NCBI GenBank assembly: GCA_963736305.1
Contig: CAVTOD010000007.1
Span: 1-64,000 of the forward strand
Length of the DNA: 64,000 nt
Reading direction: 5' to 3'
Source of the DNA: DASUPK01 sp963736305
GTDB taxonomy: Bacteria > Actinomycetota > Thermoleophilia > Solirubrobacterales > 70-9
This document shows positions 42,713-50,916 of the stretch, piece by piece. Positions within the stretch are counted from its first letter, which is position 1. The number at the start of each line of letters is the position of its first letter. The position numbers were made by a program, and so were the translations under genes. The notes beneath the pieces were generated by a model. It ran no database searches. It worked only from the letters and a program-made list of their open reading frames with translations, and was not told the origin of the DNA.

Positions 42713-44082
42713 TTCTTCTTCCCCGCCTGTGGCGTCGTCGGGGTCGGTTCGCCCTCGGCACCGCCCGGCTGCGCGAGGCCGCCGCTGGCGGTTCCCTGGT
42801 TTCCGGCGGCGGCGCCGATCGGCGCGAGCTCCGCCAGCTCGTCGATCTCCGCCTGGACCTGTCCGCCGATGGCCGTCGCGTCTCCCATGATCCAGATGTG
42901 GTTGTACACGGCCCGGGTCGGATCGGTCTCGTATCCGGGCTTGATGTCGAGCAGGAAGCTTCTCAGGTCGGGGGGCAGGACGTCCGTCGTGTCGGTGATC
43001 AGGAGCGGCCCCCACTTGCCGCTCGAGGCGAGTGCGGCGGCGGCAGCCGCATCGAGCGGCCGGTCCGCGTTGGCCAGCTCCATGCCGTGTCCGGGATCGT
43101 TGAGGTTCCAGCCGAACGCTCCGTCCGAGTAGCGGGCGAAGAGCAGCGCGTTCGGGACGACGCCCGTGCCGCCCACCCGCTGGACCCTCGCGGAGACCCG
43201 GCCGACCCGCTGCACGACGTCCTTGGAGATCACCGATTCCGGCCCGAGGACGTACACGGTGGCGGCGGCGTGGCGACGGAGGGCCGCCAGGGTTGCCGAG
43301 GGGAGCTGGTTGCGGCCCGTGAAGAGGACCGGATCGCCCGACCGGGCGGCCCAGGCCGCCGCCGGCATCGAGTACCCGGCCTGGTCGGAGCTCACCAGCA
43401 CGATGTGCTCGGGCTCCTCCCTGGTGAATCGCTGGCGGAGCTGATCGATCGAGTTCGCGATCTCTGCCGGCGAGTCTCCCGGGATCTCCTGCGACTTCAC
43501 GCCGGAGGGAACGGATGCCCCACCGGCGGAGTAGACCTGTACGTCGCCGGCCGCACCGCCTCCGCGTGGGTTGAGCTGCGCGAGTGCCTGCGTGGTGGCG
43601 TCCGGGACGGCGCCGTGCTGACTGATCAGCACGGGAAACCGGGTGGGAGGACCGGCGAGGACCGAGGCGGCGATCCCGGCCTGCCAGCCGTCGTCGGGGA
43701 CCAGTGTCACCGCCTCGAGCCTGGGCGCCTCCGGCGCCGGTGGGTGGGTGGCGAGAGCCGCGGCGGCCGCATCGTCGGTGGGAGAGGGCCCGCTGATCCT
43801 GGTCGTGTTGCGACTGGCCAGCAGCGGAAAGCCGAGCACCCCGACCGGAGCCTGCCGGCCATTGTCGGTGGCGACCGCGATCGTCACCTCCCGCGTTCCG
43901 GCGCCGCCCCCTCCGCCGAAGGGGTTGATCGCCGCGAGCAGCGCGATCAGCACGACGAGCAGGACGCCGCCCCCGACAACCAGGGTCCGGCGGTCGACCC
44001 TGGCCGGCAGGTCGAAGCGCAGCCAGTCGATCGCGTTCTGAATCGGGCGGGGAAGGCGCACGGCGGCGAACGGTACCCACAA
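42709..44082 (-). CDS. Membrane-anchored protein with cell-wall-binding type 2 repeats
   Basis: 457 residues from GTG 44082. One membrane helix (LVVGGGVLLVVLIALLAAI, about 35-53), a Gly-rich linker, then an outside region with DPVLFTGRNQLPSATLAALRR-like and VYVLGPESVISKDVVQRV segments typical of CW_binding_2 repeats. The tail is Pro/Gly/Lys-rich. It may tether to cell-wall polymer. It leads the three-gene operon. Confidence 0.82.
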   Translation of the reverse strand: MWVPFAAVRLPRPIQNAIDWLRFDLPARVDRRTLVVGGGVLLVVLIALLAAINPFGGGGGAGTREVTIAVATDNGRQAPVGVLGFPLLASRNTTRISGPSPTDDAAAAALATHPPAPEAPRLEAVTLVPDDGWQAGIAASVLAGPPTRFPVLISQHGAVPDATTQALAQLNPRGGGAAGDVQVYSAGGASVPSGVKSQEIPGDSPAEIANSIDQLRQRFTREEPEHIVLVSSDQAGYSMPAAAWAARSGDPVLFTGRNQLPSATLAALRRHAAATVYVLGPESVISKDVVQRVGRVSARVQRVGGTGVVPNALLFARYSDGAFGWNLNDPGHGMELANADRPLDAAAAAALASSGKWGPLLITDTTDVLPPDLRSFLLDIKPGYETDPTRAVYNHIWIMGDATAIGGQVQAEIDELAELAPIGAAAGNQGTASGGLAQPGGAEGEPTPTTPQAGKKK

Positions 44083-44145
44083 CCCAGCCGTGGCCCACCG
44101 CTCCCGGAATGCGGTAAGTGGCAGGTCCCACTTCGGGTAAACTGG

Positions 44146-44165
44146 TTGACTGACCAGTCAGTCAA
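44146..44165. promoter_or_regulatory. Perfect palindromic operator upstream of acyl-CoA dehydrogenase
   Basis: TTGACTGACCAGTCAGTCAA is a perfect 9-base inverted repeat around CA. It begins three bases after a -10-like TAAACT (44138-44143) and ends 26 bases before the ATG. It matches the thiolase site in 15 of 20 positions. TetR-type regulators of fatty acid breakdown bind sites of this form. Confidence 0.8.
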
Positions 44166-44191
44166 TCGCTCGCCCGAAAGGAACCACCTGA

Positions 44192-45475
44192 ATGGATTTC
44201 GCGCCGACCGAGGAACAGAGAGAGCACCGGGACTACGTCCGCAAGTTCTCTCGAGAGGTGATCCGCCCCGTCGCCCGCAGGCATGACGAGGAGGAGAGCA
44301 CTCCCTGGGAAGTGATCAAGGAGGCGCGGAAGTGGGGCCTGCAGGGGCTCCAGCACATGCAGCAGATGGGCGCCGACCCGGGCGGGCAGTTCGGCGTGAT
44401 CACCGCCGAGGAGCTCCACTGGGGTTGCGCGGGAATCGCCCTCGCCATCCAGGGCTCCGGTCTCGCGGCCGCCGGCATCGCCGCCTCGGGCACGCCTGAG
44501 CAGATCGCCGAGTGGGTCCCGCAGTGCTTCGGCACGGATGATGAGATCGCCCTCGGTGCCTACGCCGTGACCGAGCCGCAGGCAGGCTCCGACGTGAAGA
44601 GCCTGAAGACCACGGCGAAGCTCGACGGCGACGAGTGGGTGCTGAACGGGAACAAGGTCTTCATCACGAACGGTGGGATCGCCGACGTCCACGTGGTCGT
44701 GGCGACCGTCGACCCCGAGCTCGGCCATCGCGGCCAGGCGTCGTTCGTCGTCGGCAAGGGAACGCCGGGGCTGCGCCAGGGCAAGAAGGAGTCGAAGATC
44801 GGCATCCGCGCTTCGCACACCGCGGAGGTCGTCCTCGAGGAATGCCGGATCCCCGTCGAGAACCTGCTCGGCGGGATGGACAAGCTCAACAAGAAGCTCG
44901 AGCGCGCCCGCTCGGGCCAGAAGGGCGGCTCCTCGAACGCCCTCGCGACCTTCGAGATGACCCGCCCGATCGTCGGCGCGTCGGCGATCGGGATCGCCCA
45001 GGCGGCCTACGAGTGGACGCTCGAGCACCTGAGCGATCAGACGGTCGACGGCGGCAAGCCGGCCCTCGAGGAGCAGCGGATCCAGCAGGTGCTCGCAGAC
45101 GTGGCGACGGAGATCGACTCAGCTCGGCTGCTCGTTCAGCGCGCCTCGTGGATGGGTCGCAACGGGATCCCGATGACCGGCGGCCAGGGCTCGATGTCGA
45201 AGCTCAAGGCCGGCGACGTGACGATGTGGGCGACGACCACCCTGATGGACCTGGTCGGCCCCTACGCGCAGACCACCGACTGCCCGCTGGAGAAGTGGTT
45301 CCGCGACGCGAAGATCTACCAGCTGTTCGAGGGCACGGCCCAGGTGCAGCGCCTGGTGATCTCGCGGATGCAGGCTCGCACCTACCAGGAGCGCTTCGCC
45401 CAGGCCGCGGAGGCCGCCGGACAGGCGGTCAACGGGTCGGCGGTCGAGACTCGCGAGCCGGTAGCAATCGGGTAG
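44192..45475 (+). CDS. Acyl-CoA dehydrogenase
   Basis: 427 residues. FAD-binding segments AYAVTEPQAGSDVKSLKTTA and NGNKVFITNGG, the helical C-terminal domain, and the catalytic base E380 in YQLFEGTAQVQR. It makes the 2-enoyl-CoA step of beta-oxidation. CGAAAGGA lies ten bases upstream of the ATG. Controlled by the operator at 44146. Confidence 0.95.
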   Translation: MDFAPTEEQREHRDYVRKFSREVIRPVARRHDEEESTPWEVIKEARKWGLQGLQHMQQMGADPGGQFGVITAEELHWGCAGIALAIQGSGLAAAGIAASGTPEQIAEWVPQCFGTDDEIALGAYAVTEPQAGSDVKSLKTTAKLDGDEWVLNGNKVFITNGGIADVHVVVATVDPELGHRGQASFVVGKGTPGLRQGKKESKIGIRASHTAEVVLEECRIPVENLLGGMDKLNKKLERARSGQKGGSSNALATFEMTRPIVGASAIGIAQAAYEWTLEHLSDQTVDGGKPALEEQRIQQVLADVATEIDSARLLVQRASWMGRNGIPMTGGQGSMSKLKAGDVTMWATTTLMDLVGPYAQTTDCPLEKWFRDAKIYQLFEGTAQVQRLVISRMQARTYQERFAQAAEAAGQAVNGSAVETREPVAIG

Positions 45476-45491
45476 ACGGCTTCGCGATCAA

Positions 45492-45515
45492 CGGCGGCCA
45501 CAAACACCGCCGCCG
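45492..45515 (+). repeat. 24-base interspersed sequence, intergenic copy
   Basis: Identical over 24 bases to the reverse complement of 33534-33557. It lies 17 bases after the acyl-CoA dehydrogenase stop, just before a GC hairpin. Confidence 0.7.
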
Positions 45516-45521
45516 AATAGA

Positions 45522-45546
45522 CGGCCGCGGCCATCGGCCGCGGCCG
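45522..45546 (+). terminator. GC-rich hairpin after acyl-CoA dehydrogenase
   Basis: Eleven-base perfect arms (45522-45532, 45536-45546) with an ATC loop. A short T-run (CTTTTC) follows about ten bases later, so termination is plausible but not classic. Confidence 0.6.
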
Positions 45547-45600
45547 CTGCAACCGGCTTTTCAGCAGCGCCCCCGCGGGCGTTCACCCTGTGTCCCTCAG

Positions 45601-46743
45601 ATGACGGGATCCAAGCGGCTGATGCTGGCGCTCAGCGGTGCCGTGGCTGTCTGCGCCTTCGCATCGTGGGGTGGCAGCGCTTCGGGCCAGAGCCTCCAGC
45701 AGAAGCTCAACTCAACTCAGAACAAGCTCTCGCACACGCGTGCGCATGCCGGTGTACTCACCGGCCGGATCAGCCACGAGTCCGCGGCGCTGCAAAGGCT
45801 CACCAGCCAGGTGGCCGCGCTGCGCAATCGCGAGGCCGCGGTCGCCGCCGAGCTTCAGCAGAAGCAGGCGGAGCTGGAGGGCGCCCAGGCCCGGCTCGAC
45901 TCACTGAAGCACCGGCTCCACCAGGCGGTCCAGATCCTGGAGCAGCGGCTGGTCGCCATCTACGAGTCGAACGAGCCCGACCTGATCACGGTCCTGCTGC
46001 AAGCCCACGGCTTCGACGACCTCCTGGCGCGCACCCAATACGTCCAGACGCTCCAGCACCAGGACAACGACATCGTCGCGCGCGTCAGGGAGCTCCGCAA
46101 CGAGATGCAGGTCACCGTCAACACCGTCCGGGCGGCCCGCGATCAGATCGCGGCTCGCAAGCACGAGCTGGAGGTGACCACCGCCAAGCTGAAGCAAAGG
46201 ACGACGGAGCTCGCCACCGCGCGCCGCAAGCAGCACGCAACGCTGGAGCAGGTGCGCAAGCAACAGGACAACCTGGAGGGAGACCTCAACGACATCTCCC
46301 AGAAGATCGCCGAGCAGCTGGGGGCCGGGACCGGAGCCCTGCCCGCCGGTCCGATCCGCGCCGGAGGTCACGGACTGATCTGGCCGGTGAACGGGCCGAT
46401 CACGTCGGGCTATGGCCCCCGCAACATCGGCAACCGTTACGAGTTCCATCCCGGCGTCGACATCGGCGTGCCCACCGGAACGTCGATCCGCGCCGCGGCG
46501 TCCGGCACCGTCACCATCGCCGGACCGACCGGCGGCTACGGGAACTACACGTGCATCGATCACGGGGGCGGGCTCTCCACCTGTTACGGGCACCAGGAGC
46601 GTTTCCTCGTCTCCGTCGGCCAGCAGGTCGCGCAGGGCCAGATCATCGGCCTGAGCGACTGCACCGGCTACTGCTTCGGACCGCATGTGCACTTCGAGGT
46701 CCGGATCAACGGCCAGACAACCGACCCGCTCGGTTACCTGTAG
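45601..46743 (+). CDS. M23 (LytM) peptidoglycan endopeptidase with coiled-coil
   Basis: 380 residues. Signal peptide 1-29 (ALSGAVAVCAFASWGGSASG). A long coiled coil fills about 30-240. The LytM domain has H-x3-D in EFHPGVDIGVP and HxH in GPHVHFEVRING, so the zinc site is complete. It should cut peptide cross-links in the wall or activate another hydrolase, in the EnvC/NlpD manner. Confidence 0.94.
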   Translation: MTGSKRLMLALSGAVAVCAFASWGGSASGQSLQQKLNSTQNKLSHTRAHAGVLTGRISHESAALQRLTSQVAALRNREAAVAAELQQKQAELEGAQARLDSLKHRLHQAVQILEQRLVAIYESNEPDLITVLLQAHGFDDLLARTQYVQTLQHQDNDIVARVRELRNEMQVTVNTVRAARDQIAARKHELEVTTAKLKQRTTELATARRKQHATLEQVRKQQDNLEGDLNDISQKIAEQLGAGTGALPAGPIRAGGHGLIWPVNGPITSGYGPRNIGNRYEFHPGVDIGVPTGTSIRAAASGTVTIAGPTGGYGNYTCIDHGGGLSTCYGHQERFLVSVGQQVAQGQIIGLSDCTGYCFGPHVHFEVRINGQTTDPLGYL

Positions 46744-46790
46744 ATCCTCGGAACCGGTGCGTACCATCTGTTTTTCGGTAGACGGCGCGG

Positions 46791-46804
46791 GTCCTAAATA
46801 GGAC
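46791..46804. promoter_or_regulatory. Palindrome immediately before a start codon
   Basis: GTCCTA-AA-TAGGAC is a perfect 6-base inverted repeat ending two bases before the ATG at 46807. It would either be an operator or, in RNA, a hairpin that hides the only Shine-Dalgarno-like bases (AGGA). Confidence 0.5.
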
Positions 46805-46806
46805 AA

Positions 46807-47622
46807 ATGGCTACCCCCGGTAATGGGGTTTTCAAGAGCCCACGAATCAGGGACGATGACACAGACGTGAGTGCGCGCGATTGGCGCGCCGTGCGAGAGG
46901 GGGAGACCCACACGGCGGCCAGGACATCAACGAATCACACCCCAGAGAGCTTCATCGTCGGCGTTGGCGCGTCGGGAGCTCTGCTGGCCGGTGCCGCAAT
47001 CGTCTTCGTGACCCTGGTCGGTCTCGTTTCGTTCAATCTCTGGCCGACCGGGCATGAGGTGTCCGTGAGCAGCCCAGTCGAACTGAGCACAGCGACGCCG
47101 GGCGGCTCGTCCGCGGGAGGCGCCGCAGCCCCCGTCAGCGCGGCCTCCGGACTGGTCGCGTCGACCTCCGCTGGAACCACGTCCGGCGGCAACGGCAACG
47201 CCAACGGCACTGGCGGAGGTGGCAACGATCAGGGCGGCGGCAAGGTCGCCCCCCCGAAGTCCGGTGGACAAAATCTTCCGAGCCCCGCGCCGGCTCCGAG
47301 CCCCGCGCCGGCTCCGAGCCCCGCGCCGGCTCCCCCATCGACCCAAGGGTCTGGCGACACCGGCGGCTCGGGCGGAACCGACACCAACACTCCCGAGAAC
47401 GCGAGCAAGAGCCCCGTAAACCCGGTCCACCCGGTGCAACCCGAGACGCCCCACCAGAGCATCTCCGACGGGACCAAGGGCAAGGACGACGGCAGCCCGG
47501 GCGGCGCCTCGGATCCCGTCGTGACGGGCAAGGGACCGATCGCGAGACCGCCGGAGCCGTCGAGCTCCGTCGCCGTGACAAGCACCGGCAGGGAGCACGC
47601 GTCCCCGCAGTTCCGTCACTGA
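46807..47622 (+). CDS. Single-TM protein with long Gly/Ser/Pro-rich exterior
   Basis: 271 residues. A charged cytoplasmic part of about 46 residues, one membrane helix (about 47-77), and an outside region of almost 200 residues made of Gly/Ser/Thr/Pro, including SPAPAP repeats. It looks like a wall-spanning stalk. The last seven bases overlap the convergent hydrolase. Confidence 0.72.
   Translation: MATPGNGVFKSPRIRDDDTDVSARDWRAVREGETHTAARTSTNHTPESFIVGVGASGALLAGAAIVFVTLVGLVSFNLWPTGHEVSVSSPVELSTATPGGSSAGGAAAPVSAASGLVASTSAGTTSGGNGNANGTGGGGNDQGGGKVAPPKSGGQNLPSPAPAPSPAPAPSPAPAPPSTQGSGDTGGSGGTDTNTPENASKSPVNPVHPVQPETPHQSISDGTKGKDDGSPGGASDPVVTGKGPIARPPEPSSSVAVTSTGREHASPQFRH
47280..47333 (+). repeat. 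Three perfect 18-base tandem repeats
   Basis: Unit GAGCCCCGCGCCGGCTCC repeated three times without change; it encodes the Ser/Pro/Ala stretch in the preceding protein. Identical units suggest recent expansion by slippage. Confidence 0.9.
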
Positions 47623-48353
47623 CGTCGCTCGGGTCGTAGCTCGCGCTCGAGCCATCGCAGCGCGGCCCCCTGAAGCTCGGGATCGTGCTGAACGGTCGTG
47701 TGAGCTCCGCCCGGCGCGATGACGAGCTTGCGCGGCTCGTCGGCCCTCTCGTAGAGCTCCTCCGAGTGATCGCTGGGAACCTGGACGTCACCTTCCGCGT
47801 GCATCAGGATCAGGGGCCGGCCGGCGATCCGCTCGACAGCCTTACCGACGTCCTGGGCGACGAGCCAGGCTTCCAGGTCGACCAGATCGGTGACGCGCAT
47901 CTCGAAGCGTCCCTGTCGCACCCCTCGTGCGAGGTGATCCTCGCTCGCGGGGCAGATCGCGATCACCCCGGCGATCTCGGGCGCGGCCGCGGCAGCGCAG
48001 AGCGCGAGGAACCCGCCCAGGCTCGATCCGCGGACGGCGACTCGCCGCTCGTCGACGCCCTCCTGCACCTCCAGCAGGTGGACCATCGAGATGACGGCGT
48101 CGACCGCCGCGCCAGACATCTCCGGCTCGGAGTCACCGTGGCCCGGCAGGTCGAAGGTGAGAGCGGCCCAGCCGCTCGCAGTCGCCAGACGCGCGAAGTC
48201 GGCATGGTTCTCCTTTCGGGATCCGGCGCCGTGGACGACGACGATTGCCGGCCACGGCGGCGGGCCGGCCGGTAGCCGGAGCGCGTAGGCGAGGCCGTTG
48301 TGGTCGCCCTCGCGGTCCGGGGGCGGCGGCGTCGAGCGCTCCATTGCGGTCAT
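47616..48353 (-). CDS. Alpha/beta hydrolase (dienelactone hydrolase-like)
   Basis: 245 residues from ATG 48353 (ATG 48344 is equally possible). VVVHGAGSRKENH oxyanion strand, nucleophile GSSLGG, the acid in MHAEGDVQVP and the histidine in GGAHTTV. A small-molecule esterase or peptidase; substrate unknown. It is divergent from lysA with 31 bases between starts. Confidence 0.88.
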   Translation of the reverse strand: MTAMERSTPPPPDREGDHNGLAYALRLPAGPPPWPAIVVVHGAGSRKENHADFARLATASGWAALTFDLPGHGDSEPEMSGAAVDAVISMVHLLEVQEGVDERRVAVRGSSLGGFLALCAAAAAPEIAGVIAICPASEDHLARGVRQGRFEMRVTDLVDLEAWLVAQDVGKAVERIAGRPLILMHAEGDVQVPSDHSEELYERADEPRKLVIAPGGAHTTVQHDPELQGAALRWLERELRPERRQ

Positions 48354-48384
48354 TCTGCTCGTTCCCGTCAGAATTGCCTCTCCG

Positions 48385-49683
48385 ATGAACGTGAAAGCCG
48401 CAGATCCGATCGCCGCCTCGCCGGTCTACCCGGCGGGGTCGCGCGTCAACGAGCGCAGCCACCTCGAGATCGCGGGCTGCGACGTGGTGGAGTTGGCCGA
48501 GCGCTTCGGCACACCGGCCTACATCTACGCCGAGGACGACATCCGCCGGCGCGCAGAGGAGTACATGCGGGCCTTCGCGCAGCGAACCGACGCCTTCGAG
48601 GTGATCTACGCGAGCAAGGCCCTCCCCTGCACGGCCGCCTACAGGCTGATCCGCGACGCCGGGCTCTCGGTGGACGTCGCCTCCGGCGGCGAGCTCCACA
48701 TGGCCCTCGCGGCCGGGTTCGATCCGGGCCTGATCCATATGCACGGCAACAACAAGACCGAGCGTGAGCTGCGCTACGCCTTCGAGGCCGGCGTCGGCCA
48801 CCTGATCCTCGACTCGTTCGACGAGATCGAGCTCGCCGACCGCCTCCTGGAACGGCCCCAGAAGGTGCTGATCCGTGTCACGCCCGGGATCAGGCCTTCG
48901 ACCCACGACTACGTCCAGACCGGCCAGCTCGACTCCAAGTTCGGCTTCGGCCTCGCGGACCGTTTGGCGGAGCGGGCGGTCGAACGAGTCCGGGAATCGG
49001 AGAATCTCGAGCTGGTCGGGTTGCACGCCCACATCGGCTCGCAGATCTTCGAGCTCGAGCCCTACGTCAGGGCGATCGAGGTGATCGCCGATTTCTGCGA
49101 ATCGGTCGACCTGCAGCCCGAGCTGCTCAACGTCGGTGGCGGCCTCGGCATCGCCTACCTGGACGCCGATGAGCCGCCGTCCATCGAGGATTACGTGGAG
49201 GTGAAGGTCCGGGGCGTGCAGCGCGTGTTCGACCCGCCGCCGAGGATCCTGGTCGAGCCGGGGCGCTCGCTGGTCGGCAACGCGGGCGTGACGGCCTACC
49301 GGGTCGGAACCGTGAAGGAGATCCCCGGGGTCCGGACCTACGTCGCGGTGGACGGAGGCATGTCCGACAACCTGCGCCCGATGCTCTACGGATCCCGTTA
49401 CGAGGCGGTGATCGCCGATCGCGCGGCCGATGCACCGGAGACGCTCGCCACGATCGCCGGCATGCACTGCGAATCGGGCGATGTGCTCGTCCGCGACACC
49501 GAGCTCGCAATGCCTCGCGTCGGCGACGTGCTGGTCACCCCCGCCACCGGTGCCTACGGTCACGCGATGGCCAACAACTACAACGGGGTGCCGAGGCCGC
49601 CGGTGATCTTCTGCCGCGATGGCGAGGCGCGGGTCGTCGTCCGCCGCGAGACCTGGGACGACCTGCTGTCCAGGGACGAGTGA
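48385..49683 (+). CDS. lysA: Diaminopimelate decarboxylase
   Basis: 432 residues from ATG 48385. The PLP lysine is K78 in VIYASKALPC. HIGSQIFE, the GGGLGIAY phosphate loop, EPGRSLVGNAG and the CESGDVL active-site Cys follow, then YGHAMANNYNG. It makes L-lysine from meso-DAP. Its stop overlaps the hom start (TGATG). No lysine riboswitch is seen in the 31-base leader. Confidence 0.96.
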   Translation: MNVKAADPIAASPVYPAGSRVNERSHLEIAGCDVVELAERFGTPAYIYAEDDIRRRAEEYMRAFAQRTDAFEVIYASKALPCTAAYRLIRDAGLSVDVASGGELHMALAAGFDPGLIHMHGNNKTERELRYAFEAGVGHLILDSFDEIELADRLLERPQKVLIRVTPGIRPSTHDYVQTGQLDSKFGFGLADRLAERAVERVRESENLELVGLHAHIGSQIFELEPYVRAIEVIADFCESVDLQPELLNVGGGLGIAYLDADEPPSIEDYVEVKVRGVQRVFDPPPRILVEPGRSLVGNAGVTAYRVGTVKEIPGVRTYVAVDGGMSDNLRPMLYGSRYEAVIADRAADAPETLATIAGMHCESGDVLVRDTELAMPRVGDVLVTPATGAYGHAMANNYNGVPRPPVIFCRDGEARVVVRRETWDDLLSRDE

Positions 49684-50909
49684 TGGCGGAGACCGTGAAC
49701 GTCGGGATCCTCGGCAAGGGGACCGTGGGCGGTGCTTTCCGCAGGCTGCTCAACGACCGGGCCGACATGGTCGAGGAGGTCTCCGGCCGCCGGCCGAAGG
49801 TGAGCGGGGTGCTCAGCCGCAAGGACGGGAGCTTCGACCGCATCCTGGCGCGCAGCGACATCGTCGTCGAGCTGATCGGCGGCATCGATCCGGCGCTCGA
49901 CTACGTCACCCGCGCGCTGCGCGAGGGGAAGCACGTCGTCACCGCCAACAAGCAGCTGGTGGCGCAGCATGGGGAGGATCTCGTGGCCGCGGCGCGGGAG
50001 GGGGGCGCACAGCTTCGCTTCGAGGCGGCCGTCGCGGGAGCGATCCCCGTGATCCGCGTGGTCCAGGAGAGCCTCGGTGCGATCCCGATCGAGAAGGTGT
50101 CCGGGATCGTCAACGGCACGACCAACTACATCCTCAGCGAGATGACGCGCAGCGGCCTCTCCTACGAGGAGGCGCTGAGCCAGGCCCAGGACCTGGGCTA
50201 CGCCGAGGCCGACCCCACCGACGACGTCGGCGGCGCGGATGCCGCGGCCAAGATGGCGATCCTCGCCAGGCTCGCCTTCGGGGCTCGTGTGAAGCTGAAG
50301 GACGTCCCCTACGAGGGAATCGAGCAGGTCAAGCCGGACGACATCGCCTACGCGAAGGAGCTCGGCCTCTCGTTGAAGCTGCTCGGGGTGGCCGAGCGGG
50401 TCAGCGACGGAGAGATCAGCGTTCGCGTCTTCCCGTGCTTCCTCTACCCGGGCCATCCCCTGTCCCCGATCTCCGGGCCGTTCAACGCGGTCATGGTTGA
50501 GTCCCCGGCGATCACCGAGATCACGATGTCGGGCCCCGGCGCCGGTGGACCCGAGACCGCGGCGGCGGTCCTCGGCGACGTCGTCTCCGTGATCGCCGGC
50601 GGTTCCCCGCTCTTCGAGGAGAACGCGAAGCTCAAGGTCGCCAGGGACGTCGAGATGGCGTTCTATCTTCACCTCGAGGTCGACGACGAGCCGGGTGTGC
50701 TGGCCCGAGTCGCTGAGGTGCTGGGCGACAACGGAGTCTCGGTGCGGAGCGTGGTCCAGCGCGGCCTCGGGGGTGAGGCGCAGCTGATCATGGTCATGCA
50801 CCCGGTCAGCGAGCGCAAGTTCGCGGCGGCGCTGCGGCGGATCGCCAAGCTCAGGTTCCTGCGCTCGGCTCCTCGCTCGATCCGGGTGATCGAGGAAGAG
50901 TTCGGCTAG
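49683..50909 (+). CDS. hom: Homoserine dehydrogenase
   Basis: 408 residues. Rossmann loop GILGKGTVGGAF, ELIGGIDPA, HVVTANKQL, FEAAVAGAIPVI, GTTNYIL and the substrate site YAEADPTDDVGGADAAAK. A C-terminal ACT domain (HLEVDDEPGVLARVAEVLGDNGVSV in two strands and a helix) should give threonine feedback. It makes homoserine from aspartate semialdehyde. Confidence 0.96.
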   Translation: MAETVNVGILGKGTVGGAFRRLLNDRADMVEEVSGRRPKVSGVLSRKDGSFDRILARSDIVVELIGGIDPALDYVTRALREGKHVVTANKQLVAQHGEDLVAAAREGGAQLRFEAAVAGAIPVIRVVQESLGAIPIEKVSGIVNGTTNYILSEMTRSGLSYEEALSQAQDLGYAEADPTDDVGGADAAAKMAILARLAFGARVKLKDVPYEGIEQVKPDDIAYAKELGLSLKLLGVAERVSDGEISVRVFPCFLYPGHPLSPISGPFNAVMVESPAITEITMSGPGAGGPETAAAVLGDVVSVIAGGSPLFEENAKLKVARDVEMAFYLHLEVDDEPGVLARVAEVLGDNGVSVRSVVQRGLGGEAQLIMVMHPVSERKFAAALRRIAKLRFLRSAPRSIRVIEEEFG

Positions 50910-50916
50910 GCCGCCG

